Shown one piece after another: positions 9,748-18,210 of a stretch of 19,888 nucleotides of DNA. The position numbers were made by a program, and so were the translations under genes. Position 1 is the first letter of the stretch; each line of letters opens with the position of its first letter. The notes below the pieces were generated by a model, which was given only the letters and a program-made list of their open reading frames with translations, had not been told where the DNA came from and searched no databases. This DNA is from Pleurotus ostreatus/Saccharomyces cerevisiae fusant (lineage: Eukaryota; Opisthokonta), in assembly GCA_024196135.1 (NCBI GenBank), contig JAMQCK010000570.1:1-19888 (forward strand), in the 5' to 3' direction.

Positions 9748-11124
9748 ATGTCTAGCTTGCCAGCGGCGATGAAGCCGGAGCCCAGCGTGGCTGACATTAT
9801 TGTTTACCAAGTCATGCTCATTTTGTTTGGTGAGTGTTGTGGCTTGCGTAGGGTCAAAAGCTCGACGCTAACCAACCGTGTCGTAGGTGTCGAGCTTGGC
9901 ACCTATTGCGTGGCCACGTATCTTCTCGGGTTCGTTCGCAGGCGGCGTCACGCACGATGAACACTGATCACGTCCTTGAGATCGCGAGGCGTCAAGCAAA
10001 GCAGGCCCCGTCAGTATTTGCTATTGGCCCTAACCACCCTCCTTGCATCGTGTACAACCACCGTGGCCTTTTCCATGCGGACTGCATCTCAGCGCTTCTC
10101 CTCTTCGCCAACCAACTCCGCAGCCAGTGAAAGGATCACGCTTATGCTGGTATCCAACATCGCGGGCGTGGTCAACGTGCGTTGGCGTCCGAGGCTCCGT
10201 GCTAACAATTACCTAGCTCACTATGCACGCAGTTCATCATCAGCGATGCCATCGTCGTCTGGAGAGCTTGGGTTTTGTGGCACGAGGAGCGTTTGGCGAG
10301 AATCATCCTTGCTTCCTGCATGGTAGCCACAGTAGGTGCGAGGCTCAATAATGCTGGCTTTCGACATGCACTGAAGGTTTCCAGTCCTTGGTCTATCAAG
10401 CTTAGCCTTGTCGTGCCTGGCCATCTTCAACCCAGGATATTCTCCCGTTAATAACAACTACATGATGTGCATTCCACTGCTCATAACGAACCTGGTGGCT
10501 ACTTCTGCCATAGGCATACGCGCTTGGTGATCTTGCCACGGTCTCTTCATGGACGTTTTCTGACGAATTTGATCCAGGCAGCATCGAAGAGACATGGGAG
10601 CTTTGCTCGGGGTGAAAAGGCGGAGGACGTCTGTCGAGCGCATCATGCTGCTCCTCTTCGAGTCGGCCGTCCTTTATTGCAGCCTTTGGGTATGGTCCGC
10701 TGTGACTTGGTTGCCCTGTCAGCTGATAACGAAGCAGATTGTCATCATACTCTCCGGTCAAGGTACCCTAAAGCCGACGGTGGAGAGGTCCATCCTCGAG
10801 CTTGCCATCATAATCTCCGTGAGCGATGGTCTTATTCCGTTTTAGCATCTCTTCACAAGTTCGAAGCAGGCGTTGTATCCGACCCTAGTCGTAATTCTAG
10901 TCTCCTTGGGCAAGTCGCATGCGGAAACTTCTGTAGACTTGCGCTCTGGGATGATTACGATGCAGGGAATGGAAGCAGGGCTGAATCCTATGCGCTTCCG
11001 CGTTTCCCATCCACAAACCACCTCCCTTCACATATCAGATGTCAACGGCAACGACGACGCCCCGTCCCACATCCTGCCTGTCACCTCTTCCGTTGCTTCC
11101 ATGGACCTGGAGAAACACGTCTGA
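9748..11124 (+). CDS. Basidiomycete seven-transmembrane protein, function unknown
   Basis: 329 aa from eight exons: 9748-9829, 9887-9929, 10005-10176, 10233-10335, 10385-10526, 10578-10689, 10738-10818, 10870-11124. No long open frame covers it, so it is easily missed. Seven hydrophobic helices: ~16-42, ~46-66, ~85-113, ~119-147, ~159-181, ~198-222, ~236-260. Family marks: SDAIVVWRAWVLW (103-115), LLITNLVATSAIGIRAWQHRR (ending at 185), FESAVLYCSLW (208-218) and ALYPTLVVILVSLGKSH (246-262). A hydrophilic tail of ~67 residues follows. I recognise this as a large, uncharacterised Agaricomycete family; no ligand is known. All phases agree and most introns have CTRAY branch sites. The weakest junction is 9930-10004 (donor GTTCGT, 75 nt). 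Without it a TGA at 9958 stops the frame, and other splice choices there are possible. The 48-nt intron 10690-10737 is in frame and stop-free. Confidence 0.75.
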
Positions 11125-11394
11125 AGAGCGCGAGAACACCCGCAGCTATGTACTCGATTCTGGATGCAATTATATTCCTGTGTATTCCTGTTTTGCTGGT
11201 ATATAAGGCAAAAGAGCGACCGTCAGTGAAGCCTATATACTGTACCGACCAATGTCCCACATTGCGACATTACTCAAGCTAACCGATAACAATAGAGAAA
11301 GCTGTATGCTACAAAAGCCCTTGCAAAATGCACGACAATGCGAGCGTAGTAGACGGAGAGGGGGAATAGTCCGACCGAAAGTGGCTACAGAAGA

Positions 11395-14300
11395 TTAGGG
11401 CTCGCCCTCTACCGCGACGTCGCGCCGCCATCTATCCACAAGACCGAACTTCGCGGGGTTGGGCACGGGTGGGGGCGACGGCGGCGCCTGCGGGGGTGGC
11501 ATCATCGGCATCATGCCAGTGCCCATAGGCGGCGCAAAGAAGCCAGAGCCGACCATGGAGGGGTTGAAGTACATGCTCGCCATCGGGTTCATCATCATTT
11601 GCTGCTGCTGCTGGAACATCATCTGCTGGGCGGCGAGATTCTGCTGCTGCGCCGCGATGAATTGCGACTTGCGCTGCTGGTCCGGGTGGAGCGCCAGCGG
11701 CTTGTCGTCATCGTCCTCGCCACCACCTGCTATCGAGGGTATGGCGCGAGACGCGCGCAGGCCGAGGGGCTGGTTGTCTTCGTCCTCGTCCTCATCATCG
11801 CCACCCTTCTTGGGAGACAGCAAGTTGTCGAACTCCTTAGACAAGAGGCCTCCTTCAGACCCGAAGGTTGGCAACGCAGAGCCAGCGTTAGACGTGGTAC
11901 GCTTCTTGTTGATGACCGCCGCGAGAGGCTTATCCTCGTCCTCAGAATCATCAAGCGCCTGCGCGATAGTTTGCCTGGCCATGGCCCGGTTGAGGGTGGC
12001 GGTCAGCGGCAGGTCCTCCTCGCTGTCGTCGTCCTGCGGAGGCGGCTTCGGTTGGCTGGCGGCCTTCTTGGGATACCGTGGTCCTGTACCCGTCGTCCGC
12101 CGGGGACCAGGTTCACCCTCGTCGTCCGAAGCACCGGCGAACCAATTCCCAGTGTCCTCGCTCTTGCGAGGTGCAGGCTGCGCCTCTTCATCCTCGTCGC
12201 TCTCCGACGACTCGTCATCGTCATCCGCAGGCCGCGGTGGTCCACGCGCGAGCACCTTGGGGACATCTGGCAACGTCGGCGGCTCAGCCGACACGCGAGG
12301 CACGTCCGGCACAGGTGAAGTATCCGCCACAGACGACGCCGAAGGCGACACCTCGTTGACCGTGAGCGACGATTCGCCCGGCGCTTGCTCCTTCTTCCCC
12401 TTTTTGCTCTTCTTTTTCTTCTTCGGGTTGCGCGCCTCCTCCTCGGCCTCCTTCCTTCGCCGCTCCTCCTCTTCCGCGGCCTCCTGGGCCTCAATCTCCT
12501 TTACCTTCGCCATCTCGCGCTCCCAGAGCGTGTCGACGCCGAAGACGGAGCGCACGGCCGAGGGCTGGCCGAGGGCGCGAGGTGGGGTAAGGCCCTCCGC
12601 GGTCATGTCGACGAGGGGTTTACCCTGCGATTGACGGCGCATGATGTCAGGCGCGGACTGGTAGGACGACATGCGCTGCGTTTGTGGACGTATGTTGAGC
12701 GTATTCGGGTCGATGAGAGTTGTCTGTCGTTGCAGCTGCCCGCGAGCCATCATAGTCGGACGGTTATCGCCCGTGAAGACCCTAAAAGCAATTCAACCTA
12801 AGGACTATCTAGGTAGAAAATAAGACATACCTCTGCTTGCTACGCATCTCCGCCTTCCTCTGTTCAAGATGGTCGATGAGGCTGACGCCGAACAGCTTGC
12901 CTGGGCCACGCGCTGGCAGCTGCGAGGCCGACACTGACGCCGGACGCGCCACATCCGGCTGTATAGGAGGATCCTCCAGCTCGATCTGCTCTCCGTCATG
13001 GGTCGCACGGGGTAGGCTGGCGTCGATGTCCGCATATGCGACGTCGCGCTGGCCGTCAACGGCCAGATTGTTACGGAAAGTCAACTGCGAGAGCGTGAGG
13101 TTCGCCCGCGGGTTCGGTGTGAAGGAATTGGAGGCGACGGGGATGGCGCTGGGGTCAATGCCAAACGCGTGCAGTGCGGATGCTCGCCGGGACGCGCGAG
13201 CTCCTGGAGGCAAAGGTGTCCCGTCAGAAGAGAGAATGAAGCCGTCGCGAGTGATTGGCGGAGCCGGTGGCGGCTGCATAGCGGTGGACTGCAGCGGACT
13301 CGGCATAACGAGCACCTTCGGACGGAGCAATTCCAGAGTAGACAGAGGCCGGCCCCTCTCGCGCTCGAACCTCGCATTCGTATGTACGGACTGCATATCA
13401 GCATCATTGAGCGGCAGCCTTGAGCCCATCGAAGCAAAGGACGTCGTGCGAGCGTGCGCGGCCATCTTCGGGTCGAAGCGCGACGAGCGGGTCGGCGGGC
13501 GGATGTTGAATGGATTGTTCTCATCGAGAAGCGCCTGCGTCGCATTCGAGGACACACGTCGCCGCTCGGCCTCAGCTAGCAGATTCCCACTCGCCGCGGA
13601 GTGAGTGCGCTGGTGGCCGAAGTAATCGCTAGCCCGGTCCTGGACCATCGGTGACGCGGAGCGTTCGGATTGCGCGGGGAAGGGTATGCGCATAGGGGGG
13701 TCGTCCTCGATGGGGTCTTCGTCGAGATAAGCCAGGCCCGAGGAAGGCTGAGCGCCAGCCGCCGACGTCGAGGGCTCGAGCGGATTAGATACGGCGCGTC
13801 GTCGCATAGGCACTATCTGCTCATAGTCCAGGGCGGCTGCGATAGTCCGTCGACGGTCATCGCCAGTAGCCCCCACCAGCTCATCGAGGTTTCCAGCACT
13901 CTGCGAACGCTCCGTACGCCGTGGGATAGTGGGGATGTCGGCGTGGGGAAACACCTGCTGGGCTTGCGGGGATAAAAGTGGCTGCACACTCTTTTGCACA
14001 GGCAGGGTGTCGCTCTTCGCCTTCGCCTTGCCCTTTCCCTTCTTGTCCTTGGGAAATAGCGCGTCGAGGCCCCACGAGGAAAGGTCCATCTCCTCCTCAG
14101 GCTCCTTCTCGGGCTCGTGCATGCTGCTTTCCTCAGGCACATCCTCCTGCGCGAATGGGTTGCGCAGCATATCCAGCGACGTCCCGCGCGAGCGGCGGTA
14201 CTCCGCGATGCTCTGTCGCAGCTCCGCCGCCTTCGAGTCGCGCGCGGGAGCCCCGCCAGCCTCACTGGGAAGCGCCACGCCGAGGTAGTCGCTCTGCCGC

Positions 14301-14521
14301 GGGACATGCTGGGGGCGCGGATTGCGGCGGAAGTGCGCGAAGATGGCGCTCTCCTGCGCGGAGCGGTTGGGCGCGTCAGGGTTCTCCGGGTCGTTGTCGT
14401 ACTCTGTGCGAGGCCGTCGTCAGTGGACCGCCGGTCACCCCTGCCCGCGTGACGCACCGATCAGCGCCGCCGCCAGCTGCAGGCGCGAGAACAGGGCCGG
14501 CGCCATCGCCGGCGTCGCCAT
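11395..14521 (-). CDS. Conserved-looking hypothetical protein, large and mostly disordered
   Basis: 1007 aa in three exons: 14521-14458, 14403-12831, 12781-11395; introns of 54 and 49 nt with GTGCGT and GTATGT donors. The N-terminus (MATPAMAPALFSRLQLAAALI, then EYDNDPENPDAPNRSAQES) joins cleanly across intron 1 and looks constrained. Other ordered-looking patches are SSWGLDALFP, GVSLIDHLEQRKAEMRSKQR, which continues as VFTGDNRPTMMARG across intron 2 (~530-560), and FGVDTLWEREMAKVKEIEAQ (~626-645), which opens a short Glu/Arg coiled coil ending in a lysine block (666-676). The rest is Ser/Pro/Asp/Glu-rich. The C-terminus has a Gln/Met-rich stretch followed by a Met/Pro-rich one, then KFGLVDRWRRDV. 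No enzyme domain, signal peptide or membrane helix is seen. A scaffold or regulatory role is possible, but I assign no function. It is divergent from CTK3. Confidence 0.8.
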
Positions 14522-14665
14522 TGCGGGTGGTAAGTATTAGATGCAGGGGAGCGGGAGGGTATGCGGGTGATGGTGGTTCGGGACAAGAGGATCGGGCGTT
14601 CGGAACTTGCTTTCCGCCATCATCTGCGCCGACGAGCTTGCTTGAGCTGACCCACGACGCGCGCG
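14522..14665. promoter_or_regulatory. 144-bp divergent promoter between the hypothetical gene and CTK3
   Basis: The two ATGs (14521 minus, 14666 plus) are only 144 bp apart, so both promoters must overlap. No TATA box is seen. The second copy of the recurring decamer lies at 14592-14601, almost exactly at the midpoint. Confidence 0.6.
14592..14601 (+). promoter_or_regulatory. Recurring decamer TCGGGCGTTC, copy 2
   Basis: Identical to the copy in the NHP2/WW-FF promoter and in the same strand orientation. It is 71 nt from the hypothetical gene's ATG and 65 nt from that of CTK3. Confidence 0.4.
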
Positions 14666-15652
14666 ATGGACCCCTTCGAGGCGCGCATGCAGTTCCTCGG
14701 TATGCTGAGGCGTCTCAACGCGTCAGCCCACGTCCCCTTCGTCGAGCGAGCTGAGTCCGAACTTAGGCTCGCAGCTCGCAGCAATCCATACAAAAAGTGG
14801 TCAACTACGCCATGAAGTACTTCGCCATCGCCGGTGAGGATATGTGGGAGGTGATTGTGGACGAGTGCCGCAAGGTACGGTCTAAGATTTCGGAGGCCAC
14901 AGATACTAAGGAGGACGTATGCGCAGGCAACCATCAACTCCCGAATAAACATCCTCTATTTCCTGGACACATTATGCGAGACATGCTACCTTGTCAAGTC
15001 GCACGCAAACTCGGTCGGCGTGTCCTCCTCATCGGGGGCCATGAGCGGTACACAATACGTCGACTTTCTGTCCCGGGACCTCAACAAATTGGTCGAAACA
15101 GTCGTCCCGGAAGGCAGGGAAGGTCTCATCAACTACAACAGCGCAAAGCAGGTGCGTGGATGCAGGCTTGTGTTGGTTGGGCCCATGCTGACGGTATCTC
15201 AGATCCTCGAAAGCTGGAGAACCCGGCGCCTCGTCGACCCCCACATCGTCGACACCGCGCTAGCCTCGCTGCAATCACGCACCACATCCTCTGCCCCCGA
15301 CGCCGAGAAGTCAGCACCCACCTCCAACCGCTCGTCCCGCACCCTCTCGCGCAACGAAATCTTCAAGCGAATAGAGGAAGACCGCGAGCGCCACAAACGC
15401 CTAAGAGAGCGTCGATGGGTCCAGCCCGTCTCCTACGATGCAGTCCCGACACTCGCAGCATTTCTCCCGCTAACGGACGAAGCGGACGGCGAGCGAGAAC
15501 TACCGCTGGATGTCGAGTTCGAGAACGCGTGGGAGACGACGAGCGATTGGAACGAGGATGACGAGGAGGCGATGAGGGAAGAGAACGAATTGTGTTTTCC
15601 GAAAGCAGCACCTCCAGCTAGCGAAGATTCAATGGACATGGACACTGACTAG
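14666..15652 (+). CDS. CTK3: CTD kinase subunit gamma (CTK3 / Lsg1-type)
   Basis: 277 aa in four exons: 14666-14731, 14782-14874, 14927-15151, 15203-15652. The N-terminus MDPFEARMQFLGMLRRLNAS, then SIQKVVNYAMKYF, INILYFLDTLCE, DFLSRDLNKLVETVVP and NYNSAKQILESWRTRRLV form the CID-like CTK3 domain (1-140). The C-terminal CTK3 motif is LSRNEIFKRIEEDRERHKRL (176-195), then RRWVQP, and an acidic tail ends in DMDTD. The protein is the regulatory gamma subunit of CTDK-I, which phosphorylates Ser2 of the RNA polymerase II CTD during elongation. Intron 1 is the weak point: the acceptor CTCGCAG at 14781 is clear, but the phase-compatible donors are GTCCCC (14732, used here) or GTCGAG (14741). Both are poor and change only a few residues after LNAS. 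Intron 3 (51 nt) is in frame and stop-free. Confidence 0.9.
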
Positions 15653-15845
15653 GATGTTTTTTGTGATTGCTGTCGTCATCAACCGTGTCTCGTCAACATG
15701 GCAATATCCCTACGACGCCCCTGCCCCGCACGGTAGACGATGCCCCTCCTCGACCAGCTTCTATGTCCTTCCGTCTTTGCCACATTCTTATGGACCTTCC
15801 CCACCGACTCCGTTTCGCGCTGTGGTCTCGTTGATGCGCTCTCGA
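15653..15845. other. 3' flank of CTK3
   Basis: 193 bp downstream of the CTK3 stop. Nothing beyond a presumed 3' UTR and terminator region is recognisable before the D repeat starts. Confidence 0.4.
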
Positions 15846-16146
15846 TGACGTCCATCGTTTGACCCCGCGACCCTCGATCGGCCTGCGCCATTCTGTCCGT
15901 GCCCACCGAATTCACCAGAAGATAATTGCGTACTTGTCAGGGACCATAATGAACGGACGGAAGTCCGCATCGCAATGCCAGCGTGTCCGAGGCGCCAACT
16001 GCATGGAGCCTGCGTACCTCAGTATCTCGCTGTTCAACGAACATCAGCCGTGTTTGGCTTCTCTCGACCTCGATAAAGACGCTGCGATTGGTGCTCGACT
16101 AGCGCAGTCCTATGCAAGCTTTTCAGCCCCTTACAAGGCTTGATAA
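15846..16146 (+). repeat. Direct repeat D, copy A (~300 bp)
   Basis: It begins TGACGTCCATCG and ends AAGGCTTGATAA. It aligns along its whole length to 17848-18165 in the same orientation, with mostly single-base changes, many of them transitions, and a few small indels. Short open frames exist in both copies on both strands, for example minus-strand peptides sharing MRTSVRSLW and VAGSNDGRH. The changes do not favour third positions, so I treat the repeat as non-coding. It contains the hairpin CGGAC-GGAA-GTCCG at 15954-15967. Confidence 0.8.
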
Positions 16147-16151
16147 TCTGG

Positions 16152-16323
16152 CACAACCAGCAAAAGTCGACGCAAACTTACCTACCTGCGTTAGACGCAG
16201 CTAGCCTGCGGGGACATCTAATCGAAGTCGTTAGCGAGCCTCGGCTGCAACGAGGCGAGAGGCGAGTCGAACTCGCTGGACCGGCGCCGGCGCGCATGAC
16301 ATGTCACAGTAATGTCACAGTTC
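16152..16323 (+). repeat. Inverted repeat T, left copy (~170 bp)
   Basis: It starts CACAACCAGCAAAA five bases after D copy A and ends TGTCACAGTTC. It matches the reverse complement of 17679-17847 at roughly 80 percent by eye. Features: hairpin CTGCGT-TAG-ACGCAG, a GC-rich stretch GGCGCCGGCGCGC, and paired heptamers GTCACAG at 16303-16309 and 16314-16320. It looks like a long terminal inverted repeat of a non-autonomous element, but no target-site duplication is evident. Confidence 0.75.
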
Positions 16324-16540
16324 AATGTCCTTCCCTTCAACCGCGCTCTCTGGCTGTTGCCACCATGGCATCCCCTCTGCAAGTACTGTGTTATACATGC
16401 TACATTATTGCTCTACTTCTCCAGCTGTAAATCGCTTCTAGCTCGTCCTATTAGCGGGACACATGCCTGCACATGGCACATAGTCTGATTCTGCTCGTGT
16501 CCACGCTTTCCCCCTCATTCTGAAGATACAATCCCAACGC

Positions 16541-16550
16541 TCGGGCGTTC
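16541..16550 (+). promoter_or_regulatory. Recurring decamer TCGGGCGTTC, copy 3
   Basis: Present as GCTCGGGCGTTC (16539-16550), the same 12-mer as copy 1. It lies 386 nt upstream of the relic's ATG. Confidence 0.35.
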
Positions 16551-16935
16551 ATGCCTCTTGCGGATTTGACCCTTCTGGCGCCTTTTGTCCTTCTTCTCAT
16601 CGTGCTCGACGCGACCTTTGTTGGCTGCACACAAGCAACGACAATACTAATCAAGCATGGAATATGTGCTTTGCGATTTCTGAATAGCTTATGCGCAAGC
16701 CACGCTTTAAGCAGTGATTAGAGCAGCGTAGCGAACTCTGCACTCGGACCATACATACGTGTCCAGCAAGTCCTAAAAGTGACGGTCCTCACGCTGGCGA
16801 TTTCCCATCTAGTTTAGTCGGCATATCTACGTCATTTACGCCCCTTCCGTCCACATGAAGAGATCATCGACGACATCGATATACTAGCGCAATAGCAAAC
16901 ATCCCCATCACATTCTCTGTCGATTGTCCTCTCGT

Positions 16936-17445
16936 ATGCGTTATATCGATCGCCGTCTTTCTGGCGCGCTTTTGGTTGCTACCCTGGCATCTTCGGTTCC
17001 CCCGCCCCTACCTCCACACTGCAGCGCGCCCTCGGCACAGATCCCCCGTCCGTCCACTGCACTTCAGACTCGCGAGGAGCGTAGGGATTCTTATTACCCC
17101 GAGGCATCCGGGGTTTTTGCCATCGTATCTTGAGCGCATCTACCCACACCCTGCAGGAATTTACTCAAGCGCTCTTTGGGAAGCTGGACAGCCACGGACC
17201 GATTGAAGATCCCCGACTTATTGGCGGAACTGTAGTAGGAACGTAGGAGCAATACTGCGTTACACTATTCCCTCCCGCCAGCTCAACCATTCTCTTCTAA
17301 CGCTTTCCATGACAATGCCCCCGTGCGCCCCTGCGGCGATGCGTTCCCGTACCCAGATTCTCTCTTTGCGCGCCTCTCGCACCGCGCCCGCCCCGACTTT
17401 TGCACACCAAATAAGGATGATATGGAAGACCGATGCGCTATCTAG
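16936..17445 (+). pseudogene. Broken gene relic, possible small secreted protein
   Basis: Three consecutive coding-looking blocks lie in two frames. Block 1 (16936-17124) starts with ATG and a signal-peptide-like N-terminus (MRYIDRRLSGALLVATLASS), later RRDSYYPEASGVFAI. Block 2 (about 17125-17243, other frame) reads TLQEFTQALFGKLDSHGPIE, then DPRLIGGTVV. Block 3 (about 17263-17442, stop at 17443) returns to the first frame and reads NAFHDNAPVRPCGDAFPYPD, then LFARLSHRARPDFC. A 32-nt GT-AG segment (17125-17156) would join blocks 1 and 2 in phase but is too short for a normal intron. No donor-acceptor pair joins blocks 2 and 3 in phase. Either frameshifts have killed the gene, or the blocks are chance frames. 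I recognise no family. Its position between inverted repeats suggests a captured gene fragment. Confidence 0.35.
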
Positions 17446-17678
17446 TATCGCATCAAATAACTATTGCTATACTCTGAATTTGTTCCGATGTACTCACTGA
17501 TTCTTCCGTTGCTTTTCTCATGCCGTCGACTGGTCAGCCTTCGTATATACATTGACCTAGTCTCATCGCGGAAACTGGAGCACATTATTTTGGCAGGCAT
17601 GCTTCCTCTCTCTAATCACATCTGAGAAGGCATTACAATCGTGTCGAGCTATTGCATGGAGCGACAGTGAGACAAGTC

Positions 17679-17847
17679 GAACTGTGACATTGCTGTGACA
17701 AGTCATGCGCGCCGGAGCCGGTCTGGCGAGTTCGACACCCCTCTCGCCTCGGAGTCGTTGCAGCCTCGCTAACCACTTCGATTAGATCCCCCCGCAGGCT
17801 AGCAGCTAGCTGCTTCTAACGCAGGTCAATCCTGTTTGCCGGTTGTG
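17679..17847 (-). repeat. Inverted repeat T, right copy (~170 bp)
   Basis: Reverse-complement partner of 16152-16323. On the plus strand it begins GAACTGTGACATTGCTGTGAC and ends GGTTGTG, directly abutting D copy B. The paired heptamers (here CTGTGAC at 17682 and 17693) keep the same 11-nt spacing as in the left copy. A 7-nt insertion converts the outer hairpin into the palindrome AGCAGCTAGCTGCT. Confidence 0.75.
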
Positions 17848-18165
17848 TGACGTCCATCGTTCGACCCCGCGACCCCCGCTCGACCTGCGCCACTCTGTCC
17901 GTGCCCGCAGAATTCACGAGAAAATGATTGCATACCTGTCAGGGTCCATAATGAGCGGACGGAAGTCCGCATTGGCTGGCTCAGCATGTCCGAGGCGCCA
18001 GCTGCCAACTGCATCTATCGTTGTGGAGCCCGCGTACCTCAGTATTTCGCTGTTCGGCGACCATCAGCGGTGTCCGGCTCCTCTCAACCTTGATAGTCAC
18101 GCTGCGGCTCCTTCTCAATCAGCGCAGGCCTGTTCCCTCTCTTTCGCCTTCACAAGGCTCAATAA
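17848..18165 (+). repeat. Direct repeat D, copy B (~318 bp)
   Basis: Same orientation as copy A (15846-16146), starting TGACGTCCATCG and ending AAGGCTCAATAA. It contains a perfect hairpin GCGGAC-GGAA-GTCCGC at 17955-17970, one base pair longer than in copy A with the same GGAA loop. It is longer than copy A mainly through small insertions around 17974-18030 and 18100-18150. Confidence 0.8.
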
Positions 18166-18200
18166 CCCGTAAAGAATGGGAGAGAATGCGAAAGTTGAAC

Positions 18201-18210
18201 TCGGGCGTTC
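18201..18210 (+). promoter_or_regulatory. Recurring decamer TCGGGCGTTC, copy 4
   Basis: Preceded by C as in copies 1 and 3 (CTCGGGCGTTC). Its last two bases form the start of the palindrome TCACGTGA. Confidence 0.35.

Larger units (their letters stand above)
16324..17678. other. Interior between the two T inverted repeats
   Basis: 1355 bp. It holds the broken coding relic at 16936-17445 and decamer copy 3 (16541-16550). A short minus-strand Lys/Arg-rich open segment also lies here (16624-16515), which could be the last exon of a small gene but is not supportable alone. No transposase, integrase or reverse transcriptase motif is visible in any frame. Confidence 0.5.

Noticed and set aside
11198..11206. 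TATA-like TATATAAGG on the plus strand
   Set aside because: It lies between two converging genes with no plus-strand coding sequence downstream; probably part of the 3' flanking DNA.
11459..12634. Plus-strand open frame of 391 codons rich in Ser/Gly
   Set aside because: Antisense of the acidic low-complexity exon of the minus-strand hypothetical gene; no domain and no splice or promoter support.
15788..18014. Similar minus-strand peptides (MRTSVRSLW...VAGSNDGRH) in both D copies as a conserved gene
   Set aside because: They follow from the DNA repeat itself; substitutions between copies show no codon-position bias and the peptides resemble no known protein.
15846..18165. LTR retrotransposon with D repeats as LTRs
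   Set aside because: The spacing fits a small LTR-like element, but D lacks a clear TG...CA end pair and there is no 5-bp target duplication, primer-binding site, polypurine tract or gag/pol sequence. The T copies inside are inverted.
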